Positions 21,025 through 29,970 of a DNA stretch of 64,000 nucleotides are shown here, piece by piece. The position numbers were made by a program, and so were the translations under genes. A model generated the notes under the pieces. The model was not told where the DNA came from, did no database searches, and saw only the letters and a list, made by a program, of their open reading frames with translations. Within the stretch, counting starts at the first letter, position 1, and each line of letters starts with the position of its first letter. The DNA comes from Luteimonas arsenica (GTDB lineage Bacteria > Pseudomonadota > Gammaproteobacteria > Xanthomonadales > Xanthomonadaceae), in the NCBI RefSeq assembly GCF_004352825.1, contig NZ_SJRW01000001.1:496001-560000 (forward strand). Reading direction: 5' to 3'.

Positions 21025-21039
21025 CGTTGCGGGTCGTGC

Positions 21040-22038
21040 TCAGGCCGCCGACGGCAGCCGTGGAGCGGTGTCAGCGGCCAGCGCGTCGAAGTAGTCGCGG
21101 GTCAGTTCCAGCTGCTCGCGCGCGGTCTCCGCACGGTTGACCACGGCGCGGAAGGCCGCGTTCTCCGGGCGGTCCTTCGCGTACCAGCCCAGGTGCTTGC
21201 GCGCGATGCGCACGCCGGAAGGCTCGCCGTAGAAGGCGTGCAGCGCCTCGAGGTGGCCGAGCAGGATGTCGCGCACCTCGATCAACGACGGCGGCGGCAG
21301 GCGCTCGCCGGTGGCCAGGAAGTGCGCGATCTCGCGGAAGATCCACGGCCGCCCCTGCGCCGCGCGGCCGATCATCACCGCGTCGGCGCCGGTGTGGCGC
21401 AGCACGGCGGCGGCCTTGTCGGGCGAGTCGATGTCGCCGTTGGCGAGCACCGGGATGCGCAGCCGCGACTTCACCTCGGCGATGGTGTCGTACTCGGCGA
21501 CCCCGGTGTAGTGCTGGTCGCGCGTGCGGCCGTGCACGGCCAGCGCCTGGATGCCGCTGTCCTCGGCGATGCGCGCGATCGCCACCGCGTTGCGCTGACC
21601 GGCGGCCCAGCCGGTGCGGATCTTCAGGGTCACCGGCACGTCCACCGCCTCGACCACCGCGGACAGGATCCGCGCCACCAGCGCCTCGTCGCGCATCAGC
21701 GCCGAGCCGGCCCAGGCGTTGCAGACCTTCTTCGCCGGGCAGCCCATGTTGATATCGATGATGCGCGCGCCCTGGTCGACGTTGTGGCGCGCGGCCTCGG
21801 CCAGCTGCGCCGGCTCGGTGCCGGCGATCTGCACGCCGACCGGGTCGGGTTCGCCGGCGTGGTCCATCCGCCGCAGCGACTTCTCCGTGCCCCAGAAGCG
21901 GCGGTCGGAGATCGTCATCTCCGACATCGCCAGCCCGGCGCCCAGGCGCTTGCACAGCAGCCGGAACGGCTTGTCGGTGACCCCGGCCATGGGCGCGAGG
22001 ACCACGTTCGGGGCGATGGCGTGGGGGCCGATGCGCAT
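21040..22038 (-). CDS. dusB: tRNA-dihydrouridine synthase DusB
   Basis: A 332-residue FMN enzyme that reduces specific uridines in tRNA D loops. LAPMAGVTDKPFR begins the TIM barrel; DINMGCPAKKV carries the catalytic Cys100; HGRTRDQHY and NGDIDSPDKAAAVL are FMN/tRNA-binding blocks, and GADAVMIGRAAQGRPWIF is characteristic of the DusB branch. In many proteobacteria dusB precedes fis; here no fis follows, and the downstream neighbour converges instead. The length is typical. Confidence 0.94.
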   Translation of the reverse strand: MRIGPHAIAPNVVLAPMAGVTDKPFRLLCKRLGAGLAMSEMTISDRRFWGTEKSLRRMDHAGEPDPVGVQIAGTEPAQLAEAARHNVDQGARIIDINMGCPAKKVCNAWAGSALMRDEALVARILSAVVEAVDVPVTLKIRTGWAAGQRNAVAIARIAEDSGIQALAVHGRTRDQHYTGVAEYDTIAEVKSRLRIPVLANGDIDSPDKAAAVLRHTGADAVMIGRAAQGRPWIFREIAHFLATGERLPPPSLIEVRDILLGHLEALHAFYGEPSGVRIARKHLGWYAKDRPENAAFRAVVNRAETAREQLELTRDYFDALAADTAPRLPSAA

Positions 22039-22094
22039 GGCGCCATTGTCGCCGATCCCGCGGCCGCGATGCCGGCCGCGGGCGGATGGGGGGC

Positions 22095-22736
22095 TCAGCG
22101 CCTGAGGTGATAGAGCTCGAAGCGCTCGCCGTCGGCGTCGAGCACCATCAACAGCTCGTTCGCGCCGATCCGCAGCAGCAGGCCGGCGCTGTCGTGCTCG
22201 CCGGGCGCCTCGGCCGCGGGCGTCGCGATCCGGGTGTAGGTGCGCGGCGACTCGTCGTTGACCGTGCGCGCGCCGAGGAACACCAGTCCGGGGCCGTCCA
22301 TCGGGTACAGGCGCCCGCTGCGGCGCTGCGAGCCGCTGGTCTTGGCGAAGCGGTGGCTGCCGTTGCCGGTGCCGTCATGGGCGATGTGGGCGTCGAACCA
22401 GGGGTAGGCGTAGCCCTGCTGGCGGTCGACCTGGATCGAGCGCACGCGCCAGTCGCCGCCGATCTCGCCGAGCTGCAGGGGTTCGCGCGCGCGCTCGAGC
22501 AGGGCGCGTGCATCGAGCGAGGCTTCGTCATCGCCCTTGGCCGCGGCGGTGGCGAGGACGAGTGCCTCGTCGACCATGAGTTCGTGCGCGGGTAGGACCA
22601 CCGCGCGCCAGCCCATCGGTGCGGGCTCTGCGGCAGGCGCGGGTGGCTCCACCGGCGCGGCATCGGGCGTGGGCGCGGTGTCGTTGGCACAGGCCGCCAG
22701 CAGCATCACCGCGGCGGCGATCAGGGTGGTCTTCAC
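22095..22736 (-). CDS. DUF4893 lipoprotein
   Basis: A 213-residue protein. The GTG start is chosen because it immediately begins a lipoprotein signal (KTTLIAAAVMLLAAC, lipidated Cys16) and follows a GGAG site; no ATG fits. A Pro/Ala linker then leads to a domain with GGDWRVRSIQ, KTSGSQRRSGRLYP and LVFLGARTV, which match the DUF4893 pattern as I remember it. The biochemical role is unknown. It lies between dusB and rbsK on the same strand, with short gaps of 56 and 94 bp. Confidence 0.75.
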   Translation of the reverse strand: MKTTLIAAAVMLLAACANDTAPTPDAAPVEPPAPAAEPAPMGWRAVVLPAHELMVDEALVLATAAAKGDDEASLDARALLERAREPLQLGEIGGDWRVRSIQVDRQQGYAYPWFDAHIAHDGTGNGSHRFAKTSGSQRRSGRLYPMDGPGLVFLGARTVNDESPRTYTRIATPAAEAPGEHDSAGLLLRIGANELLMVLDADGERFELYHLRR

Positions 22737-22830
22737 CGGGAGGGTCTCCGTCGGAGGATCCGCGGCCACGCTGCCGCGATGGCGATGAGCCTGCGGTGAA
22801 TCCTGGCCCCCGCGGGCGTTCCGCTGGTGC

Positions 22831-23799
22831 TCAGTCCGCCGGGTAGCGTGCAGCGAACTCCCCGGCGCCCGGCATCGAATCCGCCGCACCCGGACGCTCG
22901 GTCGACATCGCCGCATAGCGCGTGGCGAAACGCACGTGGCTGGCGAAGGGGTGTGCCGGCGCCATTGCCAGCGAAGCCGCCAGCGCGCCGTTGAACGCGT
23001 CGCCGGCGCCGGTGGTGTCGACCACCTTCGCTTCGGCCGCCGGACAGCGGTAGTGCGGGCTTTCGTCGCCGTGCAGGCTGTCCTCGCGGTGCGAGACGAA
23101 GCAGCCCGCGGCACCCAGGGTCAGGACCACGGTGCCGCGAGGCAGCAGGGTGCGGCAGAGGCGGTGCAGGTGCTCCTCGTCCATGCGCGCGAGCGAGCCG
23201 GGTTCGGTGCCGCCGCCGCAGTGGCGCGCAAGCAGGCCGGCGAACTCGGTCTCGTTGGGCGTCAGCACGTCTGCCACTGCCAGCAGTTCGCGGGTGCAGG
23301 GGGCGTTGGCCGGCGCCGGGTTGAGCACGGTGCGCGCGCCGTGGGCACGGGCCCGGCGCAGCGCCTCGACGATGGCGTCCACCGGGGATTCCAGCTGCGC
23401 CAGCACCACCCTGGCCGCGGCGATCGCCTCACCCTGCGCGGCCACGAAGTCCGGCGACAGCGCCGCGTTCGCCCCGGGGCCGATGACGATGCTGTTGCCG
23501 CCACCGTCGTCGACATAGATGCCGGCGGTGCCGGTGGCGGCTTCGCTGTCCTGGGCGCGCAGGTCGATGCCGTGCGCGGTCGCCAGCCTCCGTGCCAGCC
23601 GTCCGCCGTCGTCGTCGCCCAGGGCGCAGATGAAGGTGGTGGCGGCGCCCGCCGAGGCCGCGGCCACGGCCTGGTTGAAGCCCTTGCCGCCGGGCCCGGT
23701 GGCGTATTCGCCGGCCAGGGTCTCGCCCGGGCGCGGCAGCGCCGTGCAGTGCCAGACGTGGTCGACGTTGAACGAGCCGGCGACGACGACGCGGGGCAT
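22831..23799 (-). CDS. rbsK: Ribokinase (PfkB family)
   Basis: A 322-residue sugar kinase. The start PRVVVAGSFNVDHVW and GPGGKGFNQAVAAA are the PfkB signature 1; VVDTTGAGDAFNGALA is signature 2 with catalytic Asp267. NPAPAN and LTPNETE are ribokinase-type substrate blocks. The preceding GTG in frame is ignored because GGAGG spacing favours the ATG. It lies 10 bp downstream of the nucleoside transporter gene on the same strand, so it probably phosphorylates ribose released from imported nucleosides; a direct nucleoside kinase activity cannot be excluded. Confidence 0.85.
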   Translation of the reverse strand: MPRVVVAGSFNVDHVWHCTALPRPGETLAGEYATGPGGKGFNQAVAAASAGAATTFICALGDDDGGRLARRLATAHGIDLRAQDSEAATGTAGIYVDDGGGNSIVIGPGANAALSPDFVAAQGEAIAAARVVLAQLESPVDAIVEALRRARAHGARTVLNPAPANAPCTRELLAVADVLTPNETEFAGLLARHCGGGTEPGSLARMDEEHLHRLCRTLLPRGTVVLTLGAAGCFVSHREDSLHGDESPHYRCPAAEAKVVDTTGAGDAFNGALAASLAMAPAHPFASHVRFATRYAAMSTERPGAADSMPGAGEFAARYPAD

Positions 23800-23809
23800 C
23801 ACCGCCTCC

Positions 23810-25108
23810 TCAGGCGCCGATGTGGGTCAGCACGCCGGCGATGGTGGCGGTCATCAGGGTCGCGATCGTGCCGCCGAGCACCGCGCGCAGGCCGAAGCGC
23901 GCCAGGTCCTGGCGGCGGTCGGGCGCCAGCCCGCCGATGCCGCCGATCTGGATCGCGATCGAGCTGAAGTTGGCGAAGCCGCACAGCGCGTAGGTCGCGA
24001 TCAGGCGGCCCTCGTCGCCCAGGCTCACGCCCTCGACGCGGCCGTTGACGATGTCGGCCAGCTGCAGGTAGGCGACGAACTCGTTGATCACGACCTTCTG
24101 ACCGATCAGCGAGCCGACCGTGCCGGCGTCCGCCCAGGGCACGCCGATCAGCCAGGCCACCGGCGCCAGCACGTAGCCGAAGAGGGTCGACAGGTCGGTG
24201 GGTTTGCCGATCGCGGCGGCCAGGCCGGTGACCTCGCCCAGCCACGTCAGCGGCGCGTTGATCATCGCGATCAGGGCGATGAAGGCCAGCAGCATCGCGC
24301 CGATGTTCAGCGCCAGCTTGAGGCCGTCGCCGGCACCGGCCGCGGCGGCGTCGATCACGTTGCTGGTGGTCTTCTCGACCTCCATCTTCACCGTGCCGCG
24401 GGTCAGCGGCTCGCCGGTCTCGGGGATCAGGATCTTGGCGATCACCAGCGTCGCCGGCGCGGCCATGATCGAGGCCGCGAGCAGGTGCTTGGCGTAGAAG
24501 GCCTGCTGCTCGGGGTCGCCTGCGCCGAGCATGCCGACGTAGGCCGCGAGCACGCCGCCGGCGATGTGCGCCATGCCGCCGATCATCATCGTGATCAGTT
24601 CGGATTCGGTCATGCGTGAGATGTAGGGGCGCACCGTCAGCGGCGCCTCGGTCTGGCCGATGAACACGCTGGCGCAGACGCTGGTGGTCTCGGCGCCGGA
24701 CACGCGCATCACCTTCGTGATCGCCAGCGCCATGATCCGCACCACGAACTGCATCACGCCCAGGTGGTAGAGCACCGCCATCAGCGAGGCGAAGAAGATG
24801 ATCGTCGGCAGCACCTGGAAGGCGAAGATGAAGCCGTAAGTTTCGACGTTCATCAGGCTTCCGAAGATGAATTCGGAGCCGGCGTTGACGAAGGCCAGTA
24901 CGCGAACGAACAGGTGGCCCAGCCAGTCGAAGACCTCGCGCCCGCCCGGCACCAGCAGCACCAGGGCCGCGAATGCGATCTGCAGGGTGATGCCGGTGAC
25001 GACCAGCTTCCAGTCGACCCGTCCCTTGTTGCTGGAGAACAGCCAGGTGATCCCGATGAGCACGGCCAGGCCGAAGAGGCCGAAACCGATCCGCGTCAAT
25101 GCTTCCAT
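23810..25108 (-). CDS. nupC: Concentrative nucleoside transporter (NupC/CNT family)
   Basis: A 432-residue inner-membrane symporter with about ten hydrophobic helices. The CNT signatures are intact: VFIGQTEAPLTVRPY (nucleoside-binding QTE region), ELITMMIGGMAHIAGGVLAAY and GQKVVINEFVAYLQL, followed by ALCGFANFSSIAIQIGG. It imports nucleosides with H+ or Na+. It forms a two-gene unit with the ribokinase just downstream (10-bp gap), which suggests nucleoside salvage as carbon or ribose source. Confidence 0.93.
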   Translation of the reverse strand: MEALTRIGFGLFGLAVLIGITWLFSSNKGRVDWKLVVTGITLQIAFAALVLLVPGGREVFDWLGHLFVRVLAFVNAGSEFIFGSLMNVETYGFIFAFQVLPTIIFFASLMAVLYHLGVMQFVVRIMALAITKVMRVSGAETTSVCASVFIGQTEAPLTVRPYISRMTESELITMMIGGMAHIAGGVLAAYVGMLGAGDPEQQAFYAKHLLAASIMAAPATLVIAKILIPETGEPLTRGTVKMEVEKTTSNVIDAAAAGAGDGLKLALNIGAMLLAFIALIAMINAPLTWLGEVTGLAAAIGKPTDLSTLFGYVLAPVAWLIGVPWADAGTVGSLIGQKVVINEFVAYLQLADIVNGRVEGVSLGDEGRLIATYALCGFANFSSIAIQIGGIGGLAPDRRQDLARFGLRAVLGGTIATLMTATIAGVLTHIGA

Positions 25109-25190
25109 CCTGAACCCGTTCCCCAGGGACTGCCGCAGGTCGGCGGCGACGGGGCAGCGTAGTGCAGGCTGCCGGGGTGGGCAACCGCGC

Positions 25191-26318
25191 TCAGGGATCG
25201 CGGGCGACGATCCGGTTGCCGCCGGCCGCCTTGGCGCACTTGAGCCGCCGGTCGGCGCAGCCCAGCAGGCCCGAGGTGTTGCTGCCGTCCTGCGGCCAGG
25301 CGGCCAGCCCGGCGCTGAAGGTGAAGGCGAAGGCGTCCTGGCCGCGTTCGGGCAGGAAGGGGTGTTCCACCAGGGTGCGGCGCAGGCGGTCCAGCCGCTC
25401 CCAGGCGCTGCCGGCTGGGCAGTGCAGCACCATCACGAACTCCTGGCCCCCGATCCGGGCCAGGGATTCGTTTTCGACCAGGATCCCGCTCATCGTCGAG
25501 GCCACGTGGCGCAGGGCGCGGTCGCCGACCTGGGGGCCGGCTTCGTCGTTGACCCGCTTGAAGCGATCAATGTCGAGGAGCACCAGGGTCAGCGAAGCGC
25601 CCGAATTGCGCGCGCTGGCGAACACGTGCGGCATGCGCTGCAGCAGCCAGGAGCGGTTGGGCAGGCCGGTCAGGCCATCGTGCCCCGAGACTTCCACCAG
25701 GGTCTGCATGCGGCGGACCACGATCGCGGCGAGGACGGCGGCGACCGCCAGCAGCAACAGGCGCAGGGCCTCGGAACCCGTTCCTGTGCCGTCCGTGCCG
25801 GCTGCGAGCAGCGCGTCCGGCACGCTGCGATGTGCCTGCAGCATCGCCAAAGCCGCGTACAGGGCGGTGGCCAGTGCGCCGGCGAACAGCGGCAGGCGGC
25901 CGTCGCCGCGCAGTGCGGTCGTCCACACCACCACCAGATAGAAGGACCAGGTGGCCATCGCGCCCGGCACGGCTCCGGGATCGCGGAGGGCGAACGCGGT
26001 CAGCACCGCCGTCACCAGGGCGATGTCCCAGGCCGAAGTCGCGTACGGCAGCCAGGGGCGCCAGCTGCGCGCCAGCACCAGCCAGAGCAGGGCCATCGAG
26101 TTCGCCAGCACGATTGCCGCCAGGCTGGCGAAGATCCAGCCCATCCCCCAGCCCGAGGCGGCGGCGAGCAGGGGCAGCGGCAGCGCGAGCACGCACAGCA
26201 GCAGGCGCGCGCGCGCGACCAGGCGCTCGCCGCGGCCGCCCAGTTCGCGCATGACTTCGTCGGGCGGCGCCAGCAGGCGCTGCAGCGTGTCCCGGATTCC
26301 GCCTTCGCTGGCGCGCAT
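25191..26318 (-). CDS. Membrane GGDEF-domain protein with variant GGQEF motif
   Basis: A 375-residue protein. Six or so hydrophobic segments fill residues 35-200, then a GGDEF domain starts at DGLTGLPNRSW with LVLLDIDRFKRVNDE. The active-site loop reads GGQEF (290-294): the third residue, normally Asp or Glu and needed for metal binding and catalysis, is Gln. The inhibitory RxxD site before the motif is also absent (VENE at that position). It may be a c-di-GMP-deficient signalling protein or an unusual cyclase; I cannot tell which. The ATG chosen avoids a long frame overlapping the divergent aldo/keto reductase. Confidence 0.85.
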   Translation of the reverse strand: MRASEGGIRDTLQRLLAPPDEVMRELGGRGERLVARARLLLCVLALPLPLLAAASGWGMGWIFASLAAIVLANSMALLWLVLARSWRPWLPYATSAWDIALVTAVLTAFALRDPGAVPGAMATWSFYLVVVWTTALRGDGRLPLFAGALATALYAALAMLQAHRSVPDALLAAGTDGTGTGSEALRLLLLAVAAVLAAIVVRRMQTLVEVSGHDGLTGLPNRSWLLQRMPHVFASARNSGASLTLVLLDIDRFKRVNDEAGPQVGDRALRHVASTMSGILVENESLARIGGQEFVMVLHCPAGSAWERLDRLRRTLVEHPFLPERGQDAFAFTFSAGLAAWPQDGSNTSGLLGCADRRLKCAKAAGGNRIVARDP

Positions 26319-26403
26319 CGTGCGTGTTCCCCTTGCCCACCGCGGAGGATAGCGCGGCGGCGCGCGTAAACTGCGGACCAACGCAGGCGAGGGAAGGAAA
26401 GAC

Positions 26404-27372
26404 ATGGAATACCGCAGGCTCGGGGGCTCTGGCCTGGCGCTGTCGGCGCTGTCGCTGGGCGCGTGGATCAACTTCGGCGGCGGCATCCCCCGTGGCGAGG
26501 CGCGCGACCTGGTCGCCGCCGCCTGGGACCACGGCATCAACTTCTTCGACAACGCCGAGAACTACGCCCACGGCGCGGCCGAGCGGATGATGGGCGACGT
26601 GATCACCGACCTGCGCCTTCCGCGCGACGGCTACGCGGTGTCGAGCAAGGTCATGTTCGGATCCGCCCCCGAGCCGCGGCCGATGCAGCGGGGCCTGTCG
26701 CGCAAGCACGTGCACGACGCCTGCCACGCTGCGCTCGGGCGGTTGCGCGTGGACTACCTCGACCTGTTCTTCTGCCACCGCCCGGACCCCGAAACGCCGG
26801 TGCTGGAAACCGTGGCGGCGATGGACGCCCTGGTCCGCCAGGGCAAGGTGATGTACTGGGGCACCTCGGAGTGGCCGGCGGCGCTGGTGCGCGAGGCGCA
26901 CGCGGTGGCGCGCGCCAACCACCTGCAGGCGCCGACGATGGAGCAGCCGCAGTACAACCTGCTGCACCGCCGGCGCGTGGAGCTGGAGTACGCGCCGCTG
27001 TACGCGGAGCTGGGACTGGGGGCCACGGTCTGGTCGCCGCTGGCCTCGGGCCTGCTGACCGGGAAGTACGACGAGGGCATCCCTGCCGGCTCGCGCGCGG
27101 AGCGCGAGGACTGGCTGCAGGAGCGGCTGGTCGGCGCCGACGGCGAGAACAGGCTGCCACGGGCGCGGCGCTTCACCGCCCTGGCGCGCGACCTCGATGT
27201 CGCCCCTGCTGCGCTCGCCATCGCCTGGTGCCTGCGCAACCCGCACGTTTCCAGCGTGATCCTCGGGGCGAGCAGGGTCGCGCAGCTGCTGGACAACCTG
27301 CAGGCGCTGGAACTGGCCGGGCGGCTGGACGAGGGCGTCTGGCGCCGCGCGGAAGCCGCTACGGCGGGTTGA
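26404..27372 (+). CDS. Aldo/keto reductase, Kv-beta/YghZ-like
   Basis: A 322-residue NADPH-dependent reductase of the AKR TIM-barrel fold. The catalytic set is visible: Asp in INFFDNAENY, Tyr in ENYAHG, Lys in VSSKVM, His in LFFCHRPD. WSPLASGLLTGKY and SVILGASRVAQLLDNL are the cofactor-binding end. The sequence resembles the voltage-gated potassium channel beta-subunit branch. Substrates are probably small aldehydes. Divergent from the GGDEF gene with 85 bp between, and just upstream of the Fur-controlled hemP. Confidence 0.9.
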   Translation: MEYRRLGGSGLALSALSLGAWINFGGGIPRGEARDLVAAAWDHGINFFDNAENYAHGAAERMMGDVITDLRLPRDGYAVSSKVMFGSAPEPRPMQRGLSRKHVHDACHAALGRLRVDYLDLFFCHRPDPETPVLETVAAMDALVRQGKVMYWGTSEWPAALVREAHAVARANHLQAPTMEQPQYNLLHRRRVELEYAPLYAELGLGATVWSPLASGLLTGKYDEGIPAGSRAEREDWLQERLVGADGENRLPRARRFTALARDLDVAPAALAIAWCLRNPHVSSVILGASRVAQLLDNLQALELAGRLDEGVWRRAEAATAG

Positions 27373-27382
27373 GAAGCTTTCC

Positions 27383-27410
27383 TTGACAGGCAAATGAGAA
27401 TCATTAGCAT
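27383..27410 (+). promoter_or_regulatory. hemP promoter overlapped by Fur box
   Basis: TTGACA (27383-27388), 16-bp spacer, TAGCAT (27405-27410). A Fur box at 27390-27408 (GCAAATGAGAATCATTAGC) matches 15 of 19 positions of the GATAATGATAATCATTATC consensus and covers the spacer and -10. Iron-replete Fur should therefore repress the heme-uptake genes downstream. Confidence 0.85.
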
Positions 27411-27439
27411 CGACAATCCTTATCGATGAGGAGTCCGCG

Positions 27440-27646
27440 ATGCTTGCCTCCCAGTCCCCCCCGTCCAGCTTCGACACCGTCGTCGACCTGTCCCAGGCCA
27501 GTGGCCAGCCGGCCTCGCTGCAGCGCTGCGAGGAGGTGGACTCCAGCCGCCTGCTCCACGGCCAGCGGGAAGTGCTCATCCGCCATGGCAGCGAGGTCTA
27601 CCGCCTCCGCCACACCCGCAACGACAAGCTGATCCTCACCAAGTAG
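27440..27646 (+). CDS. hemP: HemP-family hemin uptake protein
   Basis: A 68-residue protein with the HemP core SRLLHGQREVLIRHGSEVYRLRHTRNDKLILTK. In Burkholderia and Bradyrhizobium, HemP/HmuP is a small regulator needed to activate the heme receptor gene under iron limitation. The position is exactly the usual one: first gene after the Fur box and just before a TonB-dependent heme receptor. ATG follows GGAG (ATGAGGAGTCCGCG). Gap to the receptor is 78 bp. Confidence 0.93.
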   Translation: MLASQSPPSSFDTVVDLSQASGQPASLQRCEEVDSSRLLHGQREVLIRHGSEVYRLRHTRNDKLILTK

Positions 27647-27724
27647 AACCCCCTCTCCAAGCCAGGCTGCAAGCCCCGGTCGTTCCCGGATGCCAGCTCG
27701 CCCGCGCCACTACGCGAGTCCATC

Positions 27725-29968
27725 ATGCGACCCACCCCGCTGTTCCTGGCCATCGGCCTGCTGCTGCCCGTGCTCGCGCACGCCCAGTCCTCGCCTGCAC
27801 CCGCTTCCAGCTCCGCCGGCGCCGCCGTCGACTTCGACCATGTCGTGGTCACCGCCACCCGCACCGAGCGCGTGGTCACCGACGTGCCCAACACCGTCGA
27901 CGTCGTCGACCGCGAGCGCATGGACGAGCTGATGGTGCGCGACCTGGCCGACCTGTTCCGCTACGAGCCGGGCATCACCGTCGGCACCGGCTTCGGCCGC
28001 TACGGCATCGGTGACATCCGCATCCGTGGCCTGGGCGGCAACCGCGTGCGCATCCAGACCGACGGCATCGCGGTGTCGGACGCCTTTCTCATCGGCAGTT
28101 TCTCGGACGCCAACCGCAACTTCGTCGACCTCGACACGCTCAAACGCGCTGAAGTGGTGCGCGGGCCGGGCAGTTCGCTGTACGGCTCGGACGCGCTGGG
28201 CGGCGTGGTGTCGTTCATCACCAAGGACCCGTCGGACTACCTCGCGGAAGGCAAGGATGCTTACTTCGGCATCCGCATGGGCTACGAAAGCGACTGGGAA
28301 GGCCTGTCCGGCGGTGCCACCGCGGCTTTCGGCGGCGACCGCTGGTCGGGCCTGGTGGCCGTTGGCCACCGTCAGGGCACGGAGCCGGAGAACCAGGGCG
28401 AGGTCGGCGGCGAAGGCAGCCTGCGCACCCTGCCCAACCCCCAGGACCGTGATGGCCGCAGCCTGCTGGCCAAGCTGGTGTTCGCACCCGACGCCGACCA
28501 GCGCTTCCGGCTGACGGTCGAGGGCAACGAGGACAGCGCCGATACCGAAATGCTGACCTCGCGCGGCTTCCAGGCCCTGACCGGCGCGACCAACGACCGC
28601 GTGGCCGCGCGCGACCACCAGACCCGCGCGCGGCTGTCCTTCGGCCACGAGATGGATGCCGTGGGTGCCGGCTTCGCCGACAGCCTCGACTGGCAGGTCT
28701 ACCGCCAGGACAGCGAGACCACGCAGCACACGGTCGAGGAGCGCACCCTGGCCCCGCCGACGCTTGCGGACATCCGCGAGCGCGAGTTCAACTTCGACCA
28801 GCGCGTGTACGGCCTGCAGCTGAACCTGCGCAAGGGCATCGAGACCGGCAGCGTGCGCCATGACCTGGCCTACGGCCTGGACTTGTCGCGCACCCGCACC
28901 CGGCAGAAGCGCGACGGCCTGCGGATCTTCCCGCTGACCGGCGTCGAGACGCCGGTGATGCTGCCCGACGTCTTTCCGGTGCGCGACTTCCCCAACAGCC
29001 GAACCACCACGGCGGCGCTGTACCTGCAGGACGAGATCAGCTTCGCCGACGGCGCGTTCCGGCTGATCCCCGCGGTCCGCGTGGACCACTACGAACTCGA
29101 ACCGGAGATCGACGCGATCTTCGCGGACGACAACCCCGGCTTCGTGGCCAGCGACCTCACCGAGACCCAGGTTTCGCCGAAGCTCGGCGCGGTCTGGCAC
29201 TTCAGCGGTCCCTGGTCCCTGTTCGGCGGCTATTCCCGCGGCTTCCGCGCACCGCCCTACAGCGACGTCAACATCGGCTTCACCAACGTGATGTTCGGTT
29301 ACACCGCGATCGCCAACCCCGACCTCAGGCCGGAGACCAGCGACGGCCTCGAGGCCGGCCTGCGCTACAACGGCGACGCCGTCTACGCCAGCCTGTCGGG
29401 CTACTACAACCGGTACGATGACTTCATCGAGTCGATGGCCTTCGTCGGCTTCAACGACGCGGGGCTGATGGTGTTCCAGTCGCGCAACGTGTCCGAGGCG
29501 GAGATCCACGGCGTCGAGTTCAAGGCCGGGGTGGACTTCGGCCAGCTGTCGCCGGCCTGGGACGGCTGGTCGCTGCGCGCGGCGGCGGCCTGGTCGCGCG
29601 GCGAGGACGAGACCAGCGGGCAGCCGCTGGAGAGCGTCGATCCGCTGACCGCCAGCCTCGGCCTGGCCTGGCGTGGCGAACGCTGGGGCGCCGAGCTCGC
29701 CGGCCGTTTCGCCGGCAGGCGCGACCGCCTGCCCGAGGCGCCGGAGGGCAGCACCTACTTCGAAAGCCCGGGCTACGCCGTGCTGGACCTGTACGCGCAC
29801 TGGAACTTCGCGCCGGGCGCGCGCTTCGACGTGGGCGTGTTCAATCTCGCCGACCGCAAGTACTGGAATGCCGGCGCGCTGCCGCTGGTGTCCGGAGGCA
29901 GCGCGACGATCGACCGCTACAGCGCGGCGGGCCGCAACTTCGCCGTCAACTTCTCGGTGGAGTGGTAG
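27725..29968 (+). CDS. TonB-dependent heme/hemoglobin-type receptor
   Basis: A 747-residue outer-membrane receptor. Signal peptide ends near AHAQ; VVVTATRTER is the TonB-box/plug start; the plug holds VVRGPGSSLYGSDALGGVV. The barrel contains FRAP (507-510) and NPDL (531-534), the paired boxes of heme receptors, and ends FAVNFSVEW. The histidine that usually lies between FRAP and NPNL in heme receptors is absent; that stretch is SDVNIGFTNVMFGYTAIA. Context (HemP, Fur box, hemin-associated protein) supports heme or iron uptake. Confidence 0.88.
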   Translation: MRPTPLFLAIGLLLPVLAHAQSSPAPASSSAGAAVDFDHVVVTATRTERVVTDVPNTVDVVDRERMDELMVRDLADLFRYEPGITVGTGFGRYGIGDIRIRGLGGNRVRIQTDGIAVSDAFLIGSFSDANRNFVDLDTLKRAEVVRGPGSSLYGSDALGGVVSFITKDPSDYLAEGKDAYFGIRMGYESDWEGLSGGATAAFGGDRWSGLVAVGHRQGTEPENQGEVGGEGSLRTLPNPQDRDGRSLLAKLVFAPDADQRFRLTVEGNEDSADTEMLTSRGFQALTGATNDRVAARDHQTRARLSFGHEMDAVGAGFADSLDWQVYRQDSETTQHTVEERTLAPPTLADIREREFNFDQRVYGLQLNLRKGIETGSVRHDLAYGLDLSRTRTRQKRDGLRIFPLTGVETPVMLPDVFPVRDFPNSRTTTAALYLQDEISFADGAFRLIPAVRVDHYELEPEIDAIFADDNPGFVASDLTETQVSPKLGAVWHFSGPWSLFGGYSRGFRAPPYSDVNIGFTNVMFGYTAIANPDLRPETSDGLEAGLRYNGDAVYASLSGYYNRYDDFIESMAFVGFNDAGLMVFQSRNVSEAEIHGVEFKAGVDFGQLSPAWDGWSLRAAAAWSRGEDETSGQPLESVDPLTASLGLAWRGERWGAELAGRFAGRRDRLPEAPEGSTYFESPGYAVLDLYAHWNFAPGARFDVGVFNLADRKYWNAGALPLVSGGSATIDRYSAAGRNFAVNFSVEW

Positions 29969-29970
29969 TC

